Positions 1 to 11,003 of a stretch of 64,000 nucleotides of DNA are shown here, piece by piece. The first letter of the stretch is position 1, and each line of letters starts with the position of its first letter. The notes beneath the pieces were generated by a model. It searched no databases. It was given only the letters and a program-made list of their open reading frames with translations, and had not been told where the DNA came from. This DNA comes from Tretioscincus oriximinensis. Taxonomy: Eukaryota; Chordata; Lepidosauria; Squamata; Gymnophthalmidae. A program made the translations under genes and the position numbers. The DNA is taken from assembly GCA_022410635.1 (NCBI GenBank), contig JAJVDF010000276.1:870770-934769 (forward strand), in the 5' to 3' direction.

Positions 1-994
1 ATAAATATAATATATATATTTAAAGACGTAATAGAAGAAAATCAACTTGTGCCAATGTAACACTAGATGTATAATTAGTTATGGTGAAGTGTCATTTGTG
101 TGGCAAAGCTAAAACCAAAACTCATATTGGTTCTATAAATTGCATGTTGATGTCTAGATTTTTCAAGTTTCTTTCCACATGAGTATTGTAATCACTACGT
201 TTTCCAGTCTGGTTTTGAACCAACATACACACATCCCAAGTTTAAATTTGGAGCCTCCTCACCTCAGTTTGGGGTTACCACCTCTGCTGGAATGGCCAGG
301 ACACTCCTGAGTATTGGGGTATAATGATCCTTTCCTGGGAATCCAGAATTAAATTTTAGACTCCCAGACAAGTCCGTGATTTTTTTTTAAATGCTGAGTT
401 TGATAAACTGATTTTTAAAATTTAGATTTGGGGTCTCTTCTTCTTCCCATCACAGTACCTGACAAAATTCGTTATCATGGAAGTAGATGAAGCTGGCAGC
501 ACTAGTATGCATAAACACTGGCCAGCAGTCCACCCCACCCAGAAAGTCAATCAAGGGCAAAGATTTCCCTTCTCTCTCCATGGTGGGCCAGTGCCTTGGC
601 CACTACTGCTGCCTCCATCAGCAAACCACCCCATACCATAGCTGCTGCCATTGTAGCAAATTGCTAGTTGAATTCATTGAAAAATGAAATCACGCGTGCA
701 TTGCTGTACACAGCTGGCAGCTTTAAAGCAAGGTGTGAGCTGGCATGACTTCTCCAGCCATCCATGCACGGTCCTCGTTCTCTTCCTACCAACTATAAGC
801 AGACTGACTTCCCTGTGCTAAGCTTCCCTAGGGGAAACAGATGTGCACATCTCCTTTCATCCCATTTGACCTCCTTATGGTTTGCTTATGGAGGCAAGTG
901 GGATAAAAGGAGGGCACATTGTTCCTCGATTGAGTACATTGGCAGTGGAGTACATTTTCAGAGTATGTGACTGGTCTCCCCAAGTAAAACAAGG
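1..994. other. AT-rich unique DNA, no gene seen
   Basis: No repeat end, splice-bounded coding block or RNA gene could be recognised here. Short open frames at 487-687 and 764-970 have no recognisable domain and look like chance. Confidence 0.5.
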
Positions 995-1002
995 ACCTGA
1001 GC

Positions 1003-1581
1003 TAGGGTTGCCATACGTCCCGGGGAGGCAGGACAATCCCGGTTTGGGGGACTAAAATATGATCCCCTCAGGGTTTTAAGATAAAATCCCGGATTTTTAC
1101 ATTCTCCGATGCTGCATCAGGGAGTATAAAAATGCAGGATTTTAAGGAAAAGGAGCTGTCAGAGCTGATGGCTGCAGCCCGAGCAACGCTTTCCGGGGTC
1201 CTGGAAGGTCCTGATCCAATACTGGAGGCGGGGTTTTGAGCATGCTGTCAGGCAAAGCGCGCCAACTCACCTCCAGTAGAGCAAAAACACCTGGGTTTGT
1301 GACAGGAGGACAGCTCTGTTCTCCTGTCACAAAAGCAAGCGTTTTTCCTCCGCTGGAGGTGAGTTGGTGTGCTTTGCCTGACAGCAGGCGCGAAACCCCG
1401 CCTCCACCATTGGAGCAGCTATGCACACACACGCACGTGCAAACACGGACGCTTGTGGTGAGACAGGCAGAAGAGAGGTTCTGCTTGTCTCACTACAAGC
1501 ATCCGTGTGCACTCGCGTGCGTGCACGCACCCCCATCCCACCGCCGTCCCGGTTTTGGGCTGCCAAAATATAGCAGCCCTA
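1003..1581 (+). mobile_element. Non-autonomous hAT-like DNA transposon, 579 bp, with 8-bp target duplication
   Basis: The element starts TAGGGTTGCCATA and ends GCAGCCCTA, imperfect terminal inverted repeats. It is flanked by a perfect 8-bp direct repeat ACCTGAGC (995-1002 and 1582-1589), the duplication length typical of hAT elements. There is no transposase frame. Inside lie three successive foldbacks: about 1084-1145, about 1224-1408 (the largest, arms roughly 90 nt) and about 1424-1530 (arms rich in CA/GT and CpG). A second full copy lies at 50095-50672 in the opposite orientation. Mobilisation would have needed transposase from elsewhere. The family assignment rests on termini and duplication length. 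Confidence 0.85.
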
Positions 1582-1589
1582 ACCTGAGC

Positions 1590-1968
1590 ACACTTCAGCT
1601 ATATAGTCCATCTTACTGTGCTTTGGCATCTGAGGTCAACATTGGTTTGGCCAACACTTATGGAATACAGTCAACTCCTGTAAGCCTGTGCACTCTTGAT
1701 AGGATGATTCCTCCTCGATTAGTAGCAGTGTAACTTTGTTAAATGCTAGCAGACACAGCGTAGCCATTACGTGTTGTTTGATCACAAGCTTTCTAGAGTG
1801 CCTAATGTAGGAGCTGCAAATAGAGTGGTTAGGTATGGCTCTTTTTGTACTTATCTGTCTATTGATTGAACCCACGAAGTCCAAATAATTTGGTCCACTG
1901 ATACTAACCAAAGAAATGTGTGGGTTGGGTCAGCAACTTCTGCACCAATGATGCTGATCTGGATTAAG
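1590..1968. other. No feature recognised
   Basis: Unique-looking sequence between the hAT-like element and the CR1 3' end. No coding or RNA signal seen. Confidence 0.4.
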
Positions 1969-2860
1969 AACATAAGAACATAAGAACTGGATCAGGCCAC
2001 AGCCCATCAAGTCCAGCATTCTGTCTCACACAGTGGCCCACCAGATGCACCTGGGGAGTCCGAACAGAGGAAGCAAAATGTGCACCTTTTCATGACTCCC
2101 TGCAAATGTATCTCAGGAGTCCTGCCTGTTGCTCCATCCCAGAGGCAACATCCATCCATCCATACTAGTACCCATATATACTCTTGGTGTCCATAAACTT
2201 GAAACTATCCAAGCTGTTAGCTACCACTACCTCTTCAGGAAGTAAATTCCACAGACTGATGACCCTCTGGGTGAAAAAATACTTTCCTTTGTCTGTTCTC
2301 ACTTTTCTTCCCATCAGTTTCAAGGAGTGCCCTCTGGTCCTTGTGTTGTGTGACAGAGAAAACATTTTTTCTCCATTCACCCTGACCATCCCATGCATGA
2401 TTTTGTACATTTCAATCAGATCACCTCTCAAACATTGCCTTTCGAGGCTGAAGAGGCCCAGACGTTGCAGCCTGACTTCATAAGGGAGGTGCCCCAGACC
2501 CTTGACCATTTTTGTTGCCCTTTTCTGCACCTTCTCCAGTTCCAAAATATTCCTCTTGAGATGTGGTGACCAGAATTGAACACTGTATTCCAAATGTGGC
2601 CTCACCACAGATTTATAAAGAGGCAAAACAACATTTGCTGACTTGTTTTTGATTCCTTTCCTAATTATCCCCAACTTGGAATTTGCCTTTTTTGCTGCTG
2701 CTGCACACTAGGTTGATATCTTCATTGAATTGTCCACCAACACCCCAAGATCTTTTCTTGCTTGGTCACAGAAAGCTTGATTCACATCAGGTGGTAGGAG
2801 TAGTTGGGGTTCTTTGCCCCAATGTGCATGACTTAACTTATATAGTGACCATGAAGCTTA
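1969..2860 (-). mobile_element. CR1 LINE, 5'-truncated 3' end
   Basis: Read on the minus strand, this ends in the CR1 tail (TTCTTATGTTCTTAAT) at about 1969 and runs back through the 3' UTR into the C-terminal ORF2 region. The encoded remnant (2165-2674) contains PHLEYSVQFWSPHL, KVQKRATKMVKGL and [18 protein letters not shown], the same C-terminal block as the CR1 at 43.5 kb. Upstream, decayed coding continues to about 2860. No reverse transcriptase core is present, so the copy is a dead-on-arrival 5' truncation. The exact 5' end is uncertain. Confidence 0.9.
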
Positions 2861-5180
2861 TATGGGCTTTACTGCTACATCCTTGGAGTGTTTCCTGCCT
2901 TTAAGTCTCTGGGAGATACATTTTGACAGCATGCCCTGATTTGGAGGGGGAGCTTTCCATGTCATCCACATGTCATTCAATCACTACAAAGGATCTATGT
3001 GAACACTGCACTCACTGGCCACACTGAATGTCAGTGTGGGGGCATGGGCAGCTGGAATCTGCTTTGTCCTCAACTTCCCTGCTACAAGCTTTCTCCTTGG
3101 GGTGGGGATGCTGGAAGACCCTTATCACAAAATGACCAATGTGTTTTTTTTTTTTTTTAAATGCTTAAATATTTCAAATTCATTTCTGCCTTGAGATCTA
3201 CTTGAATGCTTTTGACAAGGTAACCAAAGAAACTACAGATCTGATTACTTTCAATGACTACTTCTTGTATGCTTAATTTATGTCTTTATATCATGAATTA
3301 CCATTAATTATATCATTAAATTTAAGGTTGAGTCAGTCTGTTCCACACAAAAAGCTGTAAAGGCTCATTTGAATCATTATCAATTTCTCTGTCCTTTACT
3401 ATTTGCAGTAGAGCTTTCCAAGTATGTGGCATATCATATTAACCCCCTTTCAGCCAAGCTTTGGTTCTTTCGCTTCATCATCCGTGTCCCTGTCAAGGCA
3501 ATTTATGAAACGTTAGATGGTCAGCTGTATAATGAACTTCTATTTCATTATTATTATTAGAACTGACCTTGCCAAAGCGACTGTGGTTTGGCAAATCACA
3601 GATTAGGACTATTGTATACTCATTCAGCTGTTGAATATATTGGATAATAGCCTCATTCACTTAAGCAGGCATTCAAAAAAAAAGTCACAGAGAACAGAGG
3701 TGCTTGAGATTAGGACTGGTACAGTCATCTATTTTTACAGAGACAGACAGATTCTATCAGCCAGACATTTAAATGGAAGGATTAAATAAAATTTATAAGA
3801 AACATACACATCGTAATGAATTCCAACTGAATTTAGAAGACCTTCACCAGCTCCCTTTGGAAGTTTAAGTCTCTCCCACAAGGCTACACCTTATTACCGG
3901 CAGTTGAAGCTATTGGCAAAGGCAAGGAAACTAGAAAAATGGGAGAGAGCAAGGGATGGAATCCATTTTGAAAGCAAGGCAGGATCCATTTGGCACCAAG
4001 ATACCATAAACATGGCACTTATCCCACTGCCATATGGTGATAAGCATGCTTTATAGTGCTTCAGCAGCAAAATACGGTATATTTCTGAGTGTGTGTTTCA
4101 ATGTTGAGTGAACCACATCCACCCATCAACATCACAGCCAAGGAATCCCCAACTTTGATCTTGAGGTAGAGGGGCAGTGAAGACTGCATATTGCCACCTT
4201 AAGAGACACTATGAACATAGTAGGCACTATAAATACAGTGAACTAAATTTGAGATACTATTTCTTGCTGCCATGGAGATCCAATCTAAGTTGTAATTGCA
4301 CCTAAATGTCTCCTTTCCCGTCTTTCTAAAAAGACCTAAAATAAACAGTGGAAGTTTCAGTGACATGTGTAGACTTAGAAAGTTGCTGGAAACACCTCTG
4401 CCTTAGGAATTGTCTACAATGTAAGCAAACTCAGCTAAAAAAACCCTAATCTCATCTGTACCAGGGATGAGGGTAGGTAAGCCAAAAGCTGGCATATATT
4501 GTCCAAGAGTAGGAGTTACGTTTGAAGGCACAAATTAACATACCCACTGAAGGATATCTTGTTATGCAGCTTTCACCTCATCTGAACCACCTCTGACTGA
4601 ATTTCCCCAGCCACCCAACATAGTAGTACGACTGGAACACAGGCCACATAATAATTATTCCCCTGAAATCCAGCCCAAATTAGAAAGAGCTTTGTTCTGT
4701 AAGACTCTTTCCAACCAAGATCTTATAAGATTCCATGAAACATTTTCTCCTGATTCACTAATCCTGGAGTATGTTTTCACCACAATTGGCAGAGAGATTC
4801 CATTCTTCCCTGTGGCAAGGAATACCAGAATGAAGCTGTCTGTGTGGGGCATTGATTTTAGGGAGGTTCTGTGTTGTGATAAAGATATGCTTGTTCGTGA
4901 TTTTCTAAATGGCAGAGAATGGTTGCAGTCTGGTTACCAAATAATTCAGTCCACAAGTTTGTTAACTTCAAATATATTTTACTAATAGGGTAGCGTTACT
5001 GGGATATAAAACAATAACATATCTTCTAAATCCTACATCTTTCTGCCTCTTCATTCAAGGAGAGCAAATTGCCAACTGCAAAGCACGAGGGCTGGAGTAG
5101 AGTGGTGCCTGCAAAAAGGAGTGGAGAGCAAACAAGATACATTTACCCAGTTCTCTCTTTCTGCTGCTCTGTGACAAGCA
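2861..5180. other. Unique AT-rich DNA, no gene seen
   Basis: About 2.3 kb without recognisable repeat families or exons. A run of T occurs near 3141-3157. Overlapping open frames on both strands at about 4655-4985 show no domain I recognise. Confidence 0.4.
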
Positions 5181-5212
5181 CTTGCAAAAAAGACAACAAA
5201 CCCCTTCTCAAG

Positions 5213-6990
5213 TGATTAGTCACAGAAATCATATAAACATAATACTTCACATAGATATTCAAATTTCATCTTTTTCAGTGGCTTCGTAAGAATGTCTGAC
5301 ACCATATTTTCAGATTCACAATAGTTGATATCAATGAGACCCTTTCGTTGCATTTCTCTTACTGATGCAATCTTGATGGCTATATGCTTGCTTCCTCTTT
5401 TAATGCTCTCACTTCTACTAGTGAAATACAAGCTGAATTGTCTTCGTATAGTCACTGGTGTAGGTTCATCTATACCAAAGTCTTTCAGTAGACAAACTAT
5501 CAACTCCAGTTCTTTACATGGTTCATTGACTGATATACACTCAGACTCTGCAGTTGATCTGGCTGCTTTTGACTTGTCCAATTGATTAAGTTGTTTCCAT
5601 AAAAGAATAGGTATCCACTTGTGGATTTGTAATCCACTTTTTCTTCACCCCAGTCAGCATCCATGTACGCCACTAGATGTGGGTTGTTGTAGGGTAAGAC
5701 TCTGAGTTTTAAGCCCACTGTTTTGATTAGGTATCTGGCTATTCCTTTGATTGCATTCCAGTCATGTTGAGTGGGTGAGCTTGCCTTTCTGCTCAGAATC
5801 CCAACTGACACAGCTATGTCGGATCTTGTGATTATGCTCAAATACAAGAATTTTCTGATTGCTTCCCTGTATTGATGATTGTTCTCTAGTTGTTTTCCAT
5901 CTAGTAGATTCAGATATGAAGGATCCAATGGTATGCTTCTACCTTTGGCATCTATCATGCCTACTGATTCAACAAAGTCAATTATTTTGTGCTTCTGGTT
6001 CAGTAGAAATCCACCATCTTGGGTTCTTTCCATTTGTATTCCAAGGTAGTGTTTTGCTTGTACTAGTTGTTTTACTTCTGCTGAATTGTTCAGTTCAGCA
6101 ATTTTCACTGTCTCTTGCTTGCTTTGGCAACATATCAGTAGATCATATACAAATGTAAGTACATATTGGATTGTCCATTTTTTCTTCCTTGAGGATAAAC
6201 ATGGTTCAGCTATGCCTTGCTGAAATCCTTGTTCCTTAAGTAGTTTACTTATTTTCTCATTCCAGGTCCTTGAAGCTTGCATCAACCCATAAAGACTCTT
6301 TTTTAGTTGACAATATGACTTCCATTAGGATGAGATATCCCTTGAAGTAGGTCCATGTGTATTTCTTCTGACAGTTCTCCATTGAGAAATGCAGCTTTTA
6401 CGTCTACATGTTCAACATCCAATTTTCTTTTTGCTGCAATACTCAGTAGTACTTTGATGACTGTGTGGCTGGCGACTGGTGAAAAGGTTTCAGAATAGTC
6501 AAATCCAGTAATTACTTTTGATACCAAATTAGCTTTGTATTTGTCAATACTCCCATCTGGGTTGTGCTTGATTTTGAATACCCACTTACATGCACTATGT
6601 GGACTGTGGTTCCTGTGTCTAATAAGAATAAATCACTATCATTTTTCTGCTCTTCACTACCAAGTAAGAATGCTGTGTGGGATCTCTGCCCCTTCTGGTT
6701 AGATTGAGCAATTTCCTCATTCTTCACCTTTCCTTTGTAGTTAGTGTACAAATGACTGCCTTTTTCCAGGTATTGAATTAAAACCCTACCTTCCCCCACC
6801 CCATGAAAAAATGTTGTTCTAAAAATCTGAGTAGCGTTATACATGATTGTAAAACCAATAGACCACATCTCATCATGTTTCCTTTTCTCCATTATCCTCA
6901 AAGAGACATTTCCCCATTTCTCTCCCCCAACTTCATCCTCTAAGCAGTTACTGAATGTTTTCCCCTTTCTTCTCATCCCATAATCTCCCA
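5213..6990 (-). pseudogene. Ty1/copia retrotransposon pol remnant (protease, reverse transcriptase, RNase H)
   Basis: Minus-strand reading from high to low coordinates gives, in order: a degenerate zinc-knuckle-like segment (around 6720-6780), an aspartic-protease-like LDTGTTVHIV (about 6590-6630), then directly CKWVFKIKHNPDGSID and YSETFSPVA, DVKAAFLNGEL, KKSLYGLMQASRTWNE (all RVT_2 landmarks), the YVDD region reading FVYDLL (about 6143-6154), RYLIKTVGLKL, then RNase H-like KAARSTAESE and the C-terminal SKHIAIK and DILTKPL. The integrase that normally separates protease from reverse transcriptase is missing, so an internal deletion joins them near 6595. A frameshift lies between about 6285 and 6320, and the first Asp of the YVDD motif is replaced by Tyr. 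After the stop (reading toward 5187), GAGAAGGGGT followed by TGTTGT resembles a polypurine tract and LTR start, but no LTR pair is seen. Confidence 0.88.
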
Positions 6991-8274
6991 AAGCTCTTCT
7001 TCTCCCATCCTATAGTCTGCAATCTGATAGGACTTCACACAAACACGCATGTGGTAGGTAACAGACAGCTGAGACATATCAAGCAAACCCTAAAAATTGC
7101 ATTGACTGCCAATTCACTACCAAACTCAATTCAAACTGTTAACAGTAACTTATATGGCCTTAAATAATTTGGCCCTCAAATATTTATGGCTTCTCAGATG
7201 TTAAAAGGATCAGGAGGGCCTTCTTGATGATAGTTCCTAGATTATTCTGTGGTAGGCATCTATTTAAGTAGATGAAGGTTTAATCAACTTTCTTAAGCAG
7301 AGTAAGTCTTCATCAAGCTTTTTTCAGATTGATGACAAGCTTGTGTTCTCCTTTCAGTATTTTTGTTTAAATGAGCACATTTCCTATTGCCTTTTGAAAG
7401 TTTCCATTATAACCTATTCTGTGAATGGGATAGAAATACAAGGATTTTTCCTCAATAGGCAAAGGCTGCGTGCACACAATGACTTAAAAATGCTACAAAG
7501 CTATAATCTGGAATATAGCAATCATTTGTCCGTGCACATCAAACCTGTATACTCTGTGTTTAATGCCCCAGTTCCGTAATATCGCTCACTGATCTCCTCA
7601 CAGTGTGGCCCGAGAATATTCTGTTTACTTGCAACAGCCAATAGAAACAACTGCCGTGTTCTCGCTTGTTTTAACATCTCACATCTAATTTGTGCATATG
7701 CGTACGGTCGCACGAATATGGGGGTTCTCCGGAATGATGTCTGAATAGTTTATTCTGGGGAAAAGGACATTTATTGCAGGTTGACTACTGAAAAACGCTT
7801 AGCGCGTGCGCCTGAGACTTCCTGGTGGTGTTACAAACGAGGTAGAATATAGTCATAGACAAAGCAACTAAACCATATTAGCAAACTTTATTTAATAAAA
7901 GATCAAAGACTGCAGTTGTTTTCAGTGTATATATCAAACATCCTGTCTTGCTTTTTTCCATCTAACTTCCACAAATACAGCTTTAGTTCTTAAAACAACT
8001 TGCAATTTCTGGTAGGCAGCTATCAGCTTACATAGAAATCAGCCACAACATAGAGAAAATGCAGTATCTGTAACACACAAACACTTTTTAACCTGTCTTC
8101 AGTCCTCAAGAACTCCACCCAGATAGCTCCAAATCATCTGCAACTTGCACATGCGCAATCTGCACACTGTTCTTCCCCAGATAGTAGTGGCAGAGGTACC
8201 CATAGGTTGCTTTTGAGGCTACCATCACTTAACTTGACAGAGAATCTAGAACATACTCCCTTTTCAATATGGTG
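6991..8274. other. No gene seen; possible old repeat near 7020-7260
   Basis: The segment near 7140-7250 (GGCCTTAAATAATTTGGCCC and onward) resembles an old amniote interspersed repeat, but I cannot name it. The rest is unassigned. Confidence 0.3.
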
Positions 8275-8685
8275 GATGTTTTATGTTTTGGTCTGCAAAA
8301 GGAATATTTCTGAAAGTGGTTCCTACCTAAAGAGGAAACTATGAGGAATGGTTAAAGGATCTAGGGATGTTTGGTCTGCAAAAGGGAAGACTGAGAAGAG
8401 ACTTGATATCTGAAGGGATGTCACAGGGCAGAATGATCAGCATTGTTCTCATTGGCACATGGAAGGACTAGAAACAATGTCATGAAACTGCAAGGGAGTA
8501 CATTTAGATTAGAAATCAGAAAAAAAAGCTTTCTAACAGTCAGGATGATAAACCAGTAGAATAGTTTGCCACAGGTGGTAATGAGTTCGCCTTCGCTGGA
8601 AGTCTTCAGAGACTGGACAGGTCTGGGATGGTTTAATGACTCCCTTCCAACTCCAAGATTCTAAGATTCTATGATTCTAAGAGGA
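8275..8685 (+). mobile_element. CR1 LINE 3' end, second subfamily
   Basis: The 3' end carries the GATTCTATGATTCTA-type octamer tail (about 8658-8682), preceded by CCCTTCCAACTCCAAGATT. Upstream sequence includes TTTGCCACAGGTGGTAATG and CTTCAGAGACTGGACAGG, the 3' coding/UTR region of the CR1 subfamilies common in birds and reptiles. It differs from the TTCTTATG-tailed CR1 copies elsewhere in the window. The 5' boundary is approximate and no intact reading frame remains. Confidence 0.8.
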
Positions 8686-8729
8686 CCTTTATGGTGATAT
8701 AAAAACGACCAAGTTATATTTAGGGTTAG

Positions 8730-8865
8730 CAGATGGTCTGAAGTAGCTGAAAAAATTGTTTGAAGAGTGTTTGAAGTGCCTGTATAACAACAGTGTCTGA
8801 ACATTATTTGAATTGCTGGAAGATTGCCTGAAGTGTTTAAATATTGCTTGAAGTATTTAAAATGG
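8730..8865 (+). repeat. Degenerate short-period repeat built on TTTGAAGT
   Basis: Units such as GTCTGAAGTA, GTTTGAAGAG, GTTTGAAGTG, GCCTGAAGTG and GCTTGAAGTA recur irregularly over about 130 bp, suggesting a decayed minisatellite. Confidence 0.5.
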
Positions 8866-9974
8866 TTGTTGCAGTCTTGTGCCCTTTGCACATCGCTTAC
8901 TTTGTTCTTCTGGGCAGATCCCACAAGTTCTTACTCTGGGTCCATATGCTTTCTCAGTACAAGGACCTTCTGGGAAGTCTCACACTAGTTAATATCTCTT
9001 GGCCTAAATTATCTCTGTGGCAAAGACCAATGTAATGGAGTGGAGTGGCTTAGAGGAAAGCCCTGTCACCTCAAGCTCACTGAAAGACAAACAACATAAA
9101 AATGCAACAAAATACATACTCATTCAGATTTTCAGTGTGCTCAAACAAGTTAGGATTCTGAAGGCAAAACAGCAGCAAAATTATTTTTAGTTCCTTGAAA
9201 TGAGAAGGTTGGCTGCAAAACCACTGGCATTCTGAACGATGAAGTCTGGTGTTTTGGCTTTAAGTTTGTTTCTCCCTTGTATCCAGCAGCAGGTCAACAG
9301 ACTTCACCATGGCTGAGTATTCTGTCTGGAATTTTTCCTCACAACAGTAAACCTCAGAGAGCTGTATCAAGTCAGAAAAGCCTTGCTTAATTCAAAACAA
9401 GACTGATATTTAGTAATATTTTTTCCTTCTCTTATTCTCAATTCATAAGGTTTGCCAAATTTCTTTCTACTAAAGCTGCCTTTCTTTTATCTAATTTACC
9501 AGTTAAAGTATTACTACACCACATTACTTAATTTTGGATATGACTAGATTTAAATGGCTGTGGAAAGTCATCGATTTTAGCAATATTATGGAGTTCCAAA
9601 GCTATCCAGTCATTAATCTCCAGACGGATGTCTTCCCTGGTAACACAATTTTTACATATGACAGATTAGGGCACCAGGACCTCCACCAGAGACTAACATT
9701 ATATGCTTCTGCAAGCATATAATCCCGATATTATTTCATTATACAAGAAATAAGAGCCAATATTAACTAAAATGCTTTATTTAACTGATCAATGTACTGT
9801 ATAATTCAACTTGTTCTTTGAATCAAATGATTCCACTCTGTTAATTATAATGGTTGGATCCGGATAGAATCAAGTGATTTCTAGATTAAATTTAATCTAG
9901 ATTATTGCTACCCAGTAACATAAGGATTGTGGGACAAATATGGGAAGTTAACTTTGTTTTCAACTTGGCTTCAC
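8866..9974. other. Unique AT-rich DNA, no gene seen
   Basis: No terminal repeats, SINE boxes or coding domains recognised. Confidence 0.4.
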
Positions 9975-10144
9975 AATAGGCTGACCCCTTTTGGGGAGGA
10001 GGCTGAAAACCCAGTTTTGGGGCATCTCCCGGTTTTTGCTGAGGGGAAAAAAAACTTTTTTTGAAAAATATTTTCCTCAGCAAAAACCAGGAGGCACCCC
10101 AAAAGTGGTTTTTTAGCCACCCCCCAAAAGGGTCATCTGGTCAC
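9975..10144. mobile_element. Palindromic miniature inverted-repeat element, arms about 70 nt
   Basis: The left arm (9975-10044) and right arm (10075-10144) are imperfect reverse complements: GACCCCTTTTGGGG pairs with CCCCAAAAGGGTC, and CGGTTTTTGCTGAGG with CCTCAGCAAAAACC. A 30-nt A/T-rich loop separates them. There is no coding capacity. A target duplication is not clear, so the superfamily is open. Confidence 0.75.
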
Positions 10145-10860
10145 ACTACTTTACGATATCTTCTCATATACTATCAGGTATTTCAATTAGAAGTCCGCCA
10201 CTGCCACTGTGTGTGAATGTATAATCACAGTTTGGGGCTTCCAATGCTTGTTGCCGATCTCCACTATGGTAGTTCCCAGCAATCTTTATTACTTTTATTA
10301 TTCCTACAAGAGGTCATCTTATTATTACCTATTATTTTGATGTTTTAACTTTAATTATTTTTAGCTTTTATTATGTTAATTTTATTGAATGTATTTTTAT
10401 ATGTATATTGTACAGTGCTGTGTACATTGTTGATGTTTTATAAAACACCACCACCACCAGTTCAAACACTTTCAAAATATCATATAAAACACTATTTTAT
10501 GTAAATCATTATATAAAATTCCAATTATTGCAACTATCTGGATGTTTTAAAATGGCAGCAATATCACAACTTCTCAAATGATCCATCAATATCCCCATCC
10601 GGGCAGTTTGGGAGAAGAAAAATACTGCTGATACTAATGCTTGCTTGGGAGCTACGTTTCTTCTGTAGGTGAGGGTCAACTCTATAGGTCAACCCACAAG
10701 TTGACCACGTGGCACCCCATCTGGGCATCCTGTCTGAGGACAGCATTTTTGGAAGAGGTGCTGCCCTCTATTAGTGGATTTTTTAAAATTAACTCTCTTG
10801 ATACAGGTTGACATCATCCTTATTCATAATTAAATGGAAAGGCAGACCAAATGTCTCTTT
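10145..10860. other. Mostly unique; possible old SINE or LINE tail at about 10296-10450
   Basis: The stretch ending GTACAGTGCTGTGTACA, TTGATGTTTTATAAA resembles 3' tails of old amniote retroposons. Nothing else recognised. Confidence 0.3.
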
Positions 10861-11003
10861 GGATCAGGTTTCACACATGTTTTCAATCTATCTTTGGTCT
10901 TGAAGAACTGCACTGAATGCCAGAAAAAACAGTAAAGGGTTGTATTTTTCTGATTCAGTTCTTCAGGACTGAAGATGGTTTAAAAGTACACGTGTGACCA
11001 GTC
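10861..11003. mobile_element. Palindromic miniature element, family H (copy 1)
   Basis: Arms 10861-10910 and 10955-11003 are reverse complements with mismatches. Termini read GGATCAGGTTTCACACATG and its complement. The arms meet near the shared box CAGTTCTTCAGGACTGAAG. The same architecture recurs at about 25.6, 26.7, 38.0 and 40.3 kb. No coding capacity. Confidence 0.75.

Noticed and set aside
1142..1733. Overlapping open frames on both strands
   Set aside because: They lie in the hAT-like foldback element and mirror its inverted repeats.
2683..2904. Plus-strand open frame
   Set aside because: Antisense to decayed CR1 coding sequence.
4655..4985. Overlapping open frames on opposite strands
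   Set aside because: No domain, start context or splice signals that I can support.
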